Assembly (NCBI GenBank): GCA_009823395.1
Contig: CM020518.1
Location: 16,106,501-16,170,500, forward strand
Direction: 5' to 3'
Length of the DNA: 64,000 bases
Origin: Thamnaconus septentrionalis
Lineage: Eukaryota; Chordata; Actinopteri; Tetraodontiformes; Monacanthidae
Part shown: in pieces, positions 37,202 to 48,650 of the stretch
Layout: every line of letters starts with the position of its first letter
Position numbering within the stretch: position 1 is the stretch's first letter
Program-made: the position numbers and the translations under genes
Notes under the pieces: generated by a model
Databases searched by the model: none
Seen by the model: only the letters and a program-made list of their open reading frames with translations
What the model was told of the DNA's origin: nothing

Positions 37202-40200
37202 TAATCAAGGTTTGTGAAGAGGCAAGATGAGGATGTTCTGTGACAAACTCTCAATATCGCCAGGGTCTTATTGAGAATCTTGAATATGTGAATCATTATA
37301 AACCCATTCACTGCCACACCACAGAGCTGTCTGTTGTTGAAAATAGAATGTCATATATTTACATTTCTGTGGAGTTATTCCAGTTATCCAGGTCAGTGTA
37401 GTGTAATTAAGGTTGAGGGGGAGGCAACAGGGTTTAGTTTACTACCAGTGTCCTATTTGATTGTGGTTTACTGTACTTATCTAAATGGCCACTTGAGGGC
37501 GCACGTAAAAATAACAGCTTGGTATAAAACGATTCAAATGTAATTTTCTCAATCAGGTGAGAGAGTCAGCAGACATGAAACTCTGCGCTTGACGTCACTT
37601 TTGTTTGAGATGGCATTGAATGAGGCAGCTTTTCTCTCCCTCCGTGCCCCAGCGTGGTTTAACAGGAAGTTACTGTTAGACCTCAAATTTCTGGAGCAAC
37701 ATAGCAGCAACTAGATCAACCAGACTGAGACTGAGAATTCATTGTGACTTATTGTAGATCGAGCACAAAATTCCAATATTGTCTTGCGTTTATTTGCAAA
37801 TTGTACTTTTTCTCAACGATGGTATTTTGCAGAATACTTCTTCTCTCTTTTAGAAAAGAAGTCAATTTTGCAAAGTCAGTGTCCGAGAGACAGGGTGGTT
37901 TCCATTAGGGCACCATAGCACAGGTGTGGGTTTGGGGGGCGTTTAGGTCAGGCTGATAAACCTGTGATGTGTCTCTGAAGTTTTGCTAAGCTTGCAAAAA
38001 GGAGACAGGAAACTCTTCCTTAACTGTTGCTCTTCCTTTCACCTTTCGTTTCACTTTCAACATTTGTGGGATGAGGGGAGGATGCCTGTTAAAATGGGGT
38101 CCGTCAATGTAGGTCACAAGGTTCGTTAATGCCATGAAAGCGTGGAGCCTGCGGGTTTCAGTAGCCATAAAAGCAAAACATGTGGGGCATTTACAGTGAA
38201 GCCCACCTCAAACCGCTGGAGGCAGTCCTGCTCGAATCTGCATCGGTCAGTGCAACGGCATCGTAAACCATCCAATCAACCCTCAGCCAAGTCGATCCTC
38301 AAACATGTATGGTGTCGCATAACAAATGTCGGGCCCAAGACATTATCTTTTCACTGAAACAGAACTTCCAACTGTTGTTCTAATCAACGTGAGGTTGGCA
38401 AAGAGTTTGTTCTGCTCTGACAGCTGAAGATGTTGGGATAAGGCCGCCCAGACGGAGCAAAAGCAGAATCAAAAAATCAGAGAAGCTGAAGCTGTAAAGC
38501 TGCAGACACTGAAAACTGCCAAGAGTTGCAAAACTCTTGAATCATTGCTGTTGCTGAAAGGAAACCACTTGATGGCTGGAAGGGGAAAAAGTAAAGGCCA
38601 AGTGTGAGACATGTAAAGGAAATAGAGAATACCTCTCACTGTGTGCAGTGACAATAAAGGCATTTTTATCCAATACTGTATGTAAGTATCTCATTACACA
38701 AAGTCAAAATAAATCATAGCTGTGTGTTCATTCAATATTACTTTGACCATAGCTAAGAATGACAATGTGCTCTTGGGGATCACAACATAGATCCGGATAC
38801 AGGTGGAAGGTCAGAAAACAGGGATTGATGTGGAGAGAATGATGAAGTGTCTTTTCAAACCTACAGGAGCAGCACTCGGTGGAGAGCGGAGCAGCACCGC
38901 ACAGACTCAAAGTTGGGCAATTCAGAGACAGAAAGACAATTGTTGGGGGTTGAAGACCCCAAGCCCCTCCTCAGCTCCTCCTAAATTAGATCCAGGAGAC
39001 GTTCAATGGGCTCTGCTGTGCTTTTGTTGCAAGGCTCCCGCTCTCTTAAACACACACTCAGAAAGTTTGGGTAAATTGTGTAATCATGCCTCGGCGAGCT
39101 GGCAGCGCACAGCTGTCTGGCTGCAGTTTCGCTCGGCTCCATGAGAACGCACCGGGTTCTGTGGAAACCAGGCGCGCGCAAGGGGCTGGGGGGTTGAGGA
39201 GAGTGGGGTGGTGGGGGGTCTCCTGAGGGTAACCTCAAGGAGGCGGTTCCCCAACATCTTTACTTAGTTTGTGTTTCACCTTTACGCAATCGCCGAGGCT
39301 CTGGAGCGGGAACAACAACTTTGTGCAAGCTTCTGGCGAAGTGAACAAGCCAGGCAGAAATGAGCGGTGGAAGAAATATTCAGACAATTGATATGTTGTA
39401 CTATATGCACGTGAAAGTGCTGAATAGTGTGCGCAAAAAAAAATACACACCATGATGACATTATGTGGAAGAGCACTTCTCATTGTAAGACACTCCATTT
39501 GAATTTCAGTTACTGTTGCAGATTTTTGGGATAAAACAGATCAAAACTAAGTGGGTCATAATAAACTACAGGGATCCATCACGATTTATAAAAATATAAG
39601 GTATCACTTTTTGTGATATTCAGCTAGACGTTATTTTGCCAAGTACAAAACAAGACACACGCTCTGTACGTCTTCTTGTAAATAATTGCTGAATGAGCTT
39701 TGAATAGCGACTCACACGTGCTAAAGCAGTAATGACCAGGTTGTAGTCTTGTTTGTTCACTGATTCAAGGGTTCAACACCAGAGGAAGCAGAAGACTTGC
39801 GGATCTGGTGAGCGATAAATTTGAGATGTCTTAAGGCGGACTTTCGTGAGTGCAAAACTACCGAGCAGCTAAATGTCAAAATTACCTTATTTCAAAACAT
39901 GGCAGTATTTTTTGTCTTAAAAGTTGTGATTATATATCTGAATTGTGGGCTTTTTTTTTTTATTATTATTTTTTTCAGTTTGTCACACAAAGGCAAAAAT
40001 CTGGTTTAGGGATTTAAACACCTGGGTTTGATGGAAAATGTCCCCAAAAGAGCAATATTTTCTTTTCTTTAATAGGCTGTTCAGTCTCAGCTCTTTGAGA
40101 AGCCAACATACAGATGATAGAGACACCTGATTAACCCAGTTCTGCCTCTATGTGGTTGAACCATGGAATTACAGCTGAAAGGGGGGGGAGGGGTTTGATT

Positions 40201-40372
40201 CTCTTAACACTTTATATGAATGGTACCATAGGCCAAATAAAAAAAACAAAAACAAATAACAAAACAATGCAAATGTCAAATCATTCTTTATTTGTTTTTT
40301 GTTTTCACATATTCAGAAAACAACTAAAGTGAGTCCAACAAGATGCCTGGGTGCACATGATGGGTAAATGAG
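33064..40372. other. 7.3-kb interval without recognised genes between xrcc4 and zcchc9
   Basis: AT-rich DNA with scattered homopolymers and an AC array (about 37168-37199). I found no exon with protein similarity. No TMEM167A-like exon is seen here, although in mammals that gene lies head to head with XRCC4. The stretch 36500-36960 has higher sequence complexity and less repeat than its surroundings but no coding signal. Confidence 0.5.
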
Positions 40373-40378
40373 TTTATT
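40373..40378 (-). terminator. zcchc9 polyadenylation signal
   Basis: AATAAA on the minus strand about 90 nt past the zcchc9 stop codon. Confidence 0.7.
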
Positions 40379-40464
40379 TACAAGCTTCCAGAGAATGAAG
40401 CCGCTCACAATCAAATGGAAGTGTGAGTGGTCTGAGTCTGCGCTCTGCAGGTGATACCTGGACG

Positions 40465-42425
40465 TTAGAACGTCACAACTTTAGCCTGTTTGGGCTTGAC
40501 CTTCTTCACGGGAACATACACATCCTCATGGTCTGCACTCATGTTGTTGGACAACCAGGGGAGTGTCACCGCGTTGGCTGGAGGGAGAGGTGGAAAATGT
40601 TACACGACACAAGTGAACGTTCTCACATCTTTACTTGACTAAATCGAAGAAACCTATTTTAAATACGTATATTGTGTAAAATGTTTGAAACCTGACTGGT
40701 AATTTATATGTTTAACTCTATAACCAAGCTAAAAGTAGCAAAATCATAAGTTCATATTAATAAGATATATCGCATATTTTATAAAATTAAGGCAACAAAC
40801 ATATCTGAAATCATCACGGTTAAGAGACAGCAGTGGCTTCACTTCGGTGATTCCCATCCTAACTGATTGCTTTAACACTTGACAAGTGTAAATACTTCTC
40901 GGGAGACAACAGTGTGCGGAGTGCAGTGGAGCAACAAAGTCTTGCAGAAATCCCAGAGTCTCACCTGCAGTTTGGTGCTCAGGACAATCCTTCTGAAAAT
41001 GTTCGACTGAGCCACAAACTCGACAGCAGCCGCCTGTAGACGCAACAGGGAACATTTTCAGTGGGTGAACTACCAACTGGTCCACTGACCCAGTGAGAGT
41101 TTGCGTGCGTTCGTACCTTTGGCGTAGAGTCCTTTGGGGTTGTCAGGGCAGGACTTGGACAAGTGTCCCGTCTGACTGCAGATGAAGCACTTGGCGTACG
41201 GGTAATCACCTGGAGGGGAAAGAGCGGCTCTGCATCAATAGAACAACTCGGTATGCATCGACCGCCGGCGCCCGCCCGCGAGCCTGGTCCTCACCCAGGG
41301 CCGGGTCCACTTTGGCTCTGCACCTCTGGCTTTCGTGCTCGGTGGAGCCACAGCGGTAGCAGATGCCGCGGCCCATCTCTTCGTCTCGGTCGGCCTCGGG
41401 GCAGTCGGCCAAACCGTGGCCGGGCTTCCTGCAGTTGAAACATAGCTGGAAGGCAGGACGAACGCGAGGAATGTCAGAGGAGAAACCAGGGAATGCAAAT
41501 TCAGAAGAAGAAAGGTTCCCTGTCCCAAAATCGGTCCACTGCCACCTCACCCACGGCTACCAATCCCCCCGCTGCACCCCGGGGGGGTTTGTGTCTTCTT
41601 GTGACAGCTTCACCACATTACTGTATTGCAAATTGTACTGCGTAATTGAACACTAACCTTTAAATAGCAGGTCTGCGTTGGTACAGTCTTACCACTGTCG
41701 AAGCAGTAAGCACGGCCGAAGAATGGAAGTAACGACACACAAATTCCATCTGACCAGAACATTTTTTAAACTCTAATTCAAGCCTGTGGTCTAATCTGTC
41801 AGAATGAACAAAGCCAAAACCACTTATTTTTCTTGTCAGAAAAACATTCACAATTTTTTGATAGGTAGGATGCAACGCAAGGCATGTAACTGCTCCTTTA
41901 GTGACAAAAAAAAAAGCATAAGGGGACACGCTATTTGTTTTACACTATATACCTTATTTTAATCAAACTTGTCCATCTCAACTAAGATCTGACACTTTGC
42001 ACCAATCTTTTGGTGAATGTACCCACCATTTTGCTCTTCTTGTCACTCTGCCTCTTCACCCTCCTGGTCTCTCTTCTGTTGTCCTTTTTCAAGGCTGTTT
42101 TCACCTCCTCCCGGAGCTCCTGGTCCTCCCTGCCTCCTCCTCTGGGGAGCTGCTGTCCTGCTTGCTGCAGATACTCCAGGAAGCCGTTCACATCCTCGTC
42201 CGCGTACTCCTTCTTCTTCCGATTGGGCTTTTTCACGGCTGAGCCGCCCGGTATAGTCCTCCTCAGATGATCCTTCTCGCGTCCTTTATCAGCACCTCCA
42301 GAAGAGGCAGAGCCGCCAGACTGACTCCTCTCCCCTCCGGCTCCTTTTGCTTTCAGCTGGTCCCATGGAGTGGCATCAGCTGGCTTCTGCTTGTGGTGAT
42401 TGTTTGCTCTTGCCCACCTCGTCAT
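40465..42425 (-). CDS. zcchc9: ZCCHC9, nuclear zinc finger CCHC domain-containing protein 9 (complete, 5 coding exons)
   Basis: Coding exons on minus: 42425-42027, 41445-41295, 41209-41117, 41033-40965, 40577-40465. They total 825 bp (274 aa; human 271 aa), all GT-AG with matching phases. The protein starts MTRWARANNHHKQKP. It has a long basic region with KKPNRKKKEYADEDVNGFLE and LKKDNRRETRRVKRQ, then four CX2CX4HX4C zinc knuckles: CFNCRKPGHGLADC, CYRCGSTEHESQRC, CFICSQTGHLSKSC and CRVCGSVEHFQKDC. The tail contains MSADHEDVYVP and ends KVVTF. Order and spacing match vertebrate ZCCHC9, a nuclear/nucleolar protein reported to dampen MAPK signalling; the knuckles suggest nucleic-acid binding. 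A non-coding first exon probably ends at 42868. It is almost head to head with the astacin gene. Confidence 0.95.
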
Positions 42426-42867
42426 GACTTCACCCTCTGTCTGCAGCTAAATGGAGGCAGGAAGAATTGTGATTAGGAACAAAAATACATCAAAAACAAA
42501 AAACAAAACAAACAACAATAGGTGGTAAGAAAGTGGTTAAACATAACAAGCTCCCTACTGGTATGACATTCGTGGAGAAGCATGCAGAGATGATTTCTCT
42601 TGGTGTGTTTCATTTTCTCCTTTAACGTTAACATGTATTTAATGCGTTTCCAAAAGTTACGAAAGGATTTTAGATTTTCCGAGGTTCATGGTGCTACTAG
42701 CATGTCAGACAGCTAGCTAAAACGATGCCTAGTAACCCTTCGTTGAAAGGATTGAAATAATGTTAAAGCCTAGCGATGTTTCGCATCACCACGCAACAAT
42801 TGGGAGAAAAAATATCAAAGTTTCTCAAAACGTGATTAGAAGGTGTCGCTAAATCTTAAAGCCTTAC

Positions 42868-42990
42868 CCGGACGGTCGAAGCCCATGTGTTGATATTTTT
42901 CCGGAAGCACTTTCTTCTTCTGCGATTTCCCTCCTCGCCTCTCTCTTCTTGGGGTTCGTTGGGAGGAAATTCGCTTCATACTGCCGCCTC
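42868..42990 (-). other. zcchc9: probable 5' UTR exon of zcchc9 with an upstream ORF
   Basis: A good donor (GTCCGG|gtaagg) lies at 42868/42867 on minus; the next acceptor, at 42440, is 15 nt upstream of the zcchc9 start. An ATG at 42979 (A at -3) opens a basic ORF, MKRISSQRTPRRERRGG and onward, that crosses the junction. It stops at 42432-42430, four nt before the main ATG, giving a 40-aa upstream peptide. The 5' end of the exon is not defined. Confidence 0.5.
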
Positions 42991-43050
42991 CCGTCCTGAA
43001 TTGTGAACAGCAGATTGAGTCGAATGAGTCGAGTCGGACACTCACAGGTG

Positions 43051-43060
43051 ATTTTATTTA
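43051..43060 (+). promoter_or_regulatory. TATA-like box of the astacin gene
   Basis: The run attttattta lies about 50 nt before the astacin start codon, in the short gap between the divergent zcchc9 and astacin genes. It is a weak match and its distance to a transcription start is unknown. Confidence 0.3.
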
Positions 43061-43107
43061 AGGTGACTGATTTGTGGAACAGCCTGTCACTCCTGACATC
43101 CGAGGCC

Positions 43108-45401
43108 ATGTGTCACCAGTCCTTCTTCACTGTACTACTCTTTGCCCAATTTATTAATGCTGGTAAGAAATGCTGAAGACAGACATCAGCTGCCGCCGAT
43201 CGAATTTAAATTCCAGAGATGTTTATTTATTTAACGTAATCTGTTTTGTTTTAGTTGTGCCCAGTCCCATACCTAATGCAACGCAAGGTAAAAACCTGTA
43301 AATCACAAGTGTATGTGTTTACATATGACATGTTTATATATATTATATATCTTTTTGCCTCCACAGTGCTGCAGCAAAACGCAAGCAAAACTTTTGCGTA
43401 TACGAACAACCCGGAGACTCTAGATGGTGCTTGGCTTTGATCCGTAAACCTGTTTACCCGAAAGGTTTTCAGAAAAAAAAAATGAGAAGAGAAACCTTTT
43501 CGTTCTCATATTTTAAAAAGTAAACATTTTTGTGACAGAGCTGTTGAAAAAAGACCAAGCAATGGTGGAAGGCGACTTGATATTGGTCGTAAGTAATATC
43601 AATTTTATTTGCCTTTACTTGTAATCAAAGTTGAAGCCTATTTTTCAGAGGGATTGGTTAAACATTATTCTACAGCTGTAATACATTTAAAATGGATCAG
43701 ACGTATCTATTTTCCCCACAAGGCTCAATTGAAAGGTTACTATGTTTTGCATGATAAGTGAACGTAAACGTTCAATACCAACAAGAAGTTGTTTACTTTG
43801 GTGTTACAGGAGACCAGGATCGCTGTAAGAAAGAGTTGGTCGACTAATGAGATCCCGTACGTTATTAGCGCAGAGTTAGGTGAGGCGGCGTCTGACGTCA
43901 CACCGTGTCGCCGGTGTCGTGCCAAGGCAGTTATCCCCGATAGGCCGGGAGGACGAGCTTTGCTCTGTCTTTTTGTGTGCCTTCTTTACGCAGAGAGTCG
44001 GACCGATGAAATCCTCTTGGCCACGGCAATGCTGTCCGAGCGCACGTGCGTGTCTTTCCACCCGCGCACCACCGAGAGGGACTACCTGCTCTTCAAACGC
44101 AGCCATGGGTGTGAAAACGTACCTTTTTTTTTACATTTTTTTTTTTATTTTTTAAGGCCCAGTGTGTCGTAAATATTTCAGTCGCCGTAGCGGCGGCGAT
44201 GGTTCTTCTTCTTCTCTTTGACACGAGCACTCATCACGCGCAGGTGCTCTTCGTTCTTGGGATGCATCGGCGGCGAGCAGCCGCTGTTCTTGGGCCCCCA
44301 CTGCGGCGTGGGCAACATCGTCCACGAGATTCTGCACGCCCTCGGCTTCCATCACGAGCACACGAGGAAGGACCGCGACCAGTACGTCCGAGTTCTGCAC
44401 CATAATATCAAAGAAGGTAAAAGTCGCAGCGCTCGCGTCCGAACAAAAGGAAGAAGTTGAATATTGTGAAAGCAAAATAAATAAATAAATAAATGCAAAC
44501 GCGATCAGCTCACGTCTGATGCTGCAGGGGCGGAGTTAATGTGACAAAATGCCTTGCACTTCCACACCACAGTATCTCAAGTCATGTCTTTGCTCATTGA
44601 TGTACAGCTCAGCATCTTTAAAAGTAGAAGTTAAGTTGGCCCAACTCGACCCTTCTACTTTAAGATGACTGAGAACCTTCACAGACAGTATCTCAAAGGA
44701 ATGATTTGATTATTGGCCTGGATTTTGTTCTTGGTGGATACAAAAAGCTCAAAAGAAGACATTTAATATAATACTTACCCAGATCCTACACAGTATGACG
44801 AAACTGATATCGGTTTATTACTAATACCCACATTTCCTGTTCTTTAATCCATAGGCCAACTGTTATAAAGTCACACTGAAAACATTTAATGAACACAAAC
44901 AACTACAGTAACAATTAGAATGAATAAAAACAGTCATGTAGACCTATCAGGTTTCAACTTACCGCCATCCCTATGTGAGAAAAGTCTTACTGAAACCATA
45001 CAGTGTTGTTGTCCACAGTCGTGTTGCTATGTGTGAGGAATAAGCGATGTCTTCCAGGGAAGGCGAAAAACTTCAACATTCTAGAAGGAGAGACCTTCAA
45101 CCTCTCCTACGACCTTTCATCCATCATGCACTATGGGAGGTAATAAGAAAAAGAAAACAATTTATCCAAAATATAAGTTCGTGAGCGCGCATGAGGAGCA
45201 GGCAAGTCTTTAATCTACCTACGCCTGCACATTTCTTCTTCTTTCAGCTCTTTTTTCTCACAGAACTGGCAGCCCACTCTTGTACCCCTGGATGAAACCA
45301 AGACCATCGGACAGCGAGTCATGATGACCGAGATGGACATTGAGAGAGTTCGACGCCACTACAACTGCGGTGTGGGCCCGTTCCTCGATTACCTGGCCTG
45401 A
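43108..45401 (+). CDS. astacin-family zinc metalloendopeptidase (hatching-enzyme-like), complete, 9 exons
   Basis: Exons: 43108-43162, 43255-43287, 43367-43426, 43539-43588, 43810-43879, 43994-44108, 44244-44416, 45058-45139, 45248-45401. They total 792 bp (263 aa), all GT-AG with consistent phases. A signal peptide (MCHQSFFTVLLFAQFINA) is followed by a short propeptide with EGDLIL. The catalytic domain has TNEIPYVIS, RTCVSFHPRT, the zinc site HEILHALGFHHEH (HExxHxxGxxH) and the Met-turn SIMHYG. It ends IGQRVMMTEMDIERVRRHYNC plus a short tail, so no EGF, CUB or MAM domain follows. Teleost relatives include hatching (choriolytic) enzymes, nephrosin and ASTL. It lacks the two extra N-terminal cysteines of six-cysteine astacins but has one unusual extra Cys (LGCIGG). 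The many introns set it apart from intronless high choriolytic enzymes. Substrate unknown. The start was chosen for its signal peptide and phase. Confidence 0.88.
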
Positions 45402-45620
45402 AAAGCCATGAGGGAAAGGTTCCTGAAAACTGTGGCTGGATAAAATTCTATAATGATTTCCATCTGAGTACAAATATTCTGCCATGCAGACCTGAACAGC
45501 TACGAGCCAAGACACCTAAATTCATTAATTGCCACTTGCATTGTGGATAATTAATAGTCTTATACAGTGCAACTGTTTTGTTTTTGTTTTTTTCTAATCA
45601 TACACATTGTTCCACTACAG

Positions 45621-45811
45621 GTGCAGTGGATAAGAAGTCCGGGGATGAAAGCGACAAGTTAAAAAACAATTTTAACAACAAGAAAGAAGAAACCACCACT
45701 TCAGCGCCTCAATCTACCCTGTTGCACCACGTAGACGCCGCCACAAGAGGGCAGCCTGGCACCGGTGGAGTCACGTCTCGGTTTGTGGAGAGACGACATT
45801 TAAAAAGTTGA
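45621..45811 (+). CDS. possible alternative 3' terminal exon of the astacin gene
   Basis: A strong acceptor (ttccactacag) at 45611-45620 opens a frame that stays open to TGA at 45811. A cryptic donor (AACTGCG|gtgtgg) at 45369 in the last astacin exon would join in phase right after the final conserved Cys. It would replace the short FLDYLA tail with about 63 residues rich in Lys, Asp and Thr (starting GAVDKKSGDESDK). An attaaa lies about 50 nt downstream. No domain is recognised. This may be chance; transcripts would decide. Confidence 0.35.
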
Positions 45812-47398
45812 CAACAGCCTTGCGTTCACAGTGCAGAGCGAAGATCCGGATTTCTCATGCAGATTAAAACACATTAATTTTTCTCTTTTCCTTGATTAAT
45901 GATCAATTCTGCAAATAAGTTTGCCATGAAAACAACGGCGATTATGCTAATGAATGCACTTTTTTTGAAAATATACATTACAATTTATGTATATGCGTAG
46001 CGCACACAGACGGACAGTCTCCAGCTGTAAACTGAACTCTTGATGGTTTAGTGTATTTGTCACCTACGAGAGAAGATCAAGAGCCCAGTCTGGGTGTGCA
46101 TGAGAGCATTGCACATTGTCAGTTTTCTTTGAAACAGCAACTGTGGACTTGCATCGTTGGCCAGAGCGCTGATCGTCAGCGTCTCAGGCAGTGATGAATC
46201 AAACTGATATCCCAATTGCTACTGATCCCCCCCCACACACACACACACGGATATTTTGCCCCTTGTTTGCATTCTGCATTATTTAGCTTCAGTATAGCTT
46301 TGTTAAATGCCACAGCTTTGGTCAGGTTTTTTTTTTCTTTTTCTTGGACGATCCCCTTCGATATTTTCAAGGTTCTGTCCTCATTCTGTCAGACTGACTT
46401 TGCAGTAATAAGCACTAGTGCTCCCTCGGCGTCACTCTTTGACTGTTTGCTACTATATGTCAAGCGTAAATGTCAGAGCAATTTTCTGCAAGCTTACCTG
46501 CATGACAATAAGGCCGAGATAAACAGGCGCCAGTTGGCCGAGATAAACAGGGGAGCACCTCGGCCTTGCTTCACGCTCCTGTTGAGAGCTGAAAGAGGAG
46601 ACTGTGCACGCTGGCGTGTTCCCCTCCCCATGTTCATGGCTATCAGAAGAGGGAGGGCTTCGACTCTGACAACGAGAAGTAGAGCAGCTGGCTGGGCTGT
46701 GCTGAACTGAACTGCCAGTGATTGAGGAGACGTCAACAACATTGAGTTCATTAAGTACATCCTGTGTAACTCCCATTCAGTCACGAATGACACAAGGTGT
46801 TCTTTATCCACGGGCATTTATTCAAACGTCATGCCGTTATGCCATCACGCTATCATGCCATCATGCCATAGATAAAACACATACACAGACATTAGACCTA
46901 TATTACACAGAGCAATTTACAAAGCAACATAAAACAGTAAAGCATACGCATACCTCCTTGGCCTTATTGACTCTAAACTGGTGAAGAGGAAGCACGTTAT
47001 AATAAAGGACCTGATACCGGTGAACAGAAGTTCCGCTATGTAAACATAAAATATGCGTAGCATAAAAAAAAAAAATACACAGTTCCTTTTAACATTTTGT
47101 GCTTTTAGCTACATTCATATGAAATAACAAAATACATTCTCTTATTTAAACATAAATCATTCACGTTTTTAATTCAAAACAAATTAATAACCAATTAAAT
47201 GAACTTAAATTGTATCACTGACTCTGATGGCTGACTGAGACATTTCACCTCAGAGAGCTACTGACTGACTGAGTTCCACCTCCTCAGCAGTGGAGCTACT
47301 TAAAGACGACGGATCAAAAATCAGGGTTCACAAACTGAGTCGTCTGGTTAATGTTTGCTGGTGATGTGATTGCTGCTGACATACACGCACACACAAAG

Positions 47399-47454
<56 letters not shown>

Positions 47455-48448
47455 CCACACAGTGGGATCTCAGTGGGACTGAACAATCTTGTTATTTATT
47501 TTATTTAGTTATTTATTGAGGGGATTGCCCCATTGAGATGCACCATCTCGTTTTCAAGGGGGTCCCAAAATAAAACAAACAAACAAACAAACAACAGAAT
47601 ACATGATGAACACATAAGCATAGCTATATAGATACTTAAATATATAGCTACATGCATAGATACACACATACTGACATGTACATACATACACACAGCTTGC
47701 TCACCCTCTCCCACCCACCCCAAAGACCACTACTCCATCAGCTGATACACAACAGAGTAAATAAGAGGAAGAAAAAAAAGGGAGAGGAGAGGGCACAGTG
47801 AAAATACATTCAAATATATCAGGATAATTTGTAACAAAAAGATCTCCATCCTACCTTTTTAGTAGTTTTTTGTATTTTGAAGTTAGGATATTGCAGATGT
47901 CTAAATGAATATGACGAGGTAGACTGAACTAACTACTGTTTCAGATAAGAAGGGCAAGTAAAGTGAATGCATTTATAAATGAAGAGATACCAATGTAATT
48001 GCCTTCTTGATTTAGGCTGCAACCAATTGAGGGAGTTGTACATGAGACAGGGATGAGTTCTATATGGACACCTCAAGATAAACCTGCACAAAGAATTGTG
48101 CTGTTACTGAGGAAATACACTCAGAACTAATAGAAACATTCATTCAGAGGATTTTTTTTGTGTCCCAAAATGACTTTGAAAAGAAGGAAGAACAAACTGT
48201 TACCCAGCTGAACAAAGTAAGAAAGTCATTCCAATCAGTTGCATATGTAAAATAAGTTCAAAATCCCCCACCGCCAGCTTGCTGGCCGGCCCCGGCCGGG
48301 CGCATTTCCTCCACGGCGGTGCGTCGCGACTGGTTCGGATTGGAACAGATTCACTCCGAGTGTAAATAAAGAGTGTAGAAAGGGTTCAAAATTAATTTTC
48401 ACATTGTCAATGCAATTCTATGTGAATGACTTCATCAGCTTGAGCCAA
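45812..48448. other. interval between astacin and MHC class II alpha; no recognised gene
   Basis: It contains a short imperfect 'atgccatc' repeat (46829-46871), a TATTT/AAAC-rich LINE-like stretch (about 47490-47720, with gggattgccccattgagatg), and a long AC microsatellite (47401-47452). A GC-rich patch at 48265-48330 shows no coding similarity. Confidence 0.4.
47401..47452. repeat. AC microsatellite
   Basis: About 24 AC units, intergenic between the astacin and class II alpha genes. Confidence 0.9.
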
Positions 48449-48578
48449 TCAGCTGCAATTGTTCCCTTTGATGAGGAAGAAGGTTCCCACAGCGATACCC
48501 AGCAGACCGACGGCCAGACCAAACCCACAAAACACAGCTGGACCGATACTGGAGGGCTCCGCCTCCACTTCTGCAAGC

Positions 48579-48650
<72 letters not shown>

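Noticed and set aside
38803..39144. 113-codon plus-strand frame in the xrcc4-zcchc9 gap
   Set aside because: No recognisable domain, no supporting splice sites, no conserved pattern.
46216..46817. Overlapping frames of 107-164 codons on both strands between astacin and class II alpha
   Set aside because: No similarity or splice support was recognised; the longest starts in an AC repeat and homopolymer. It may be an unidentified repeat.
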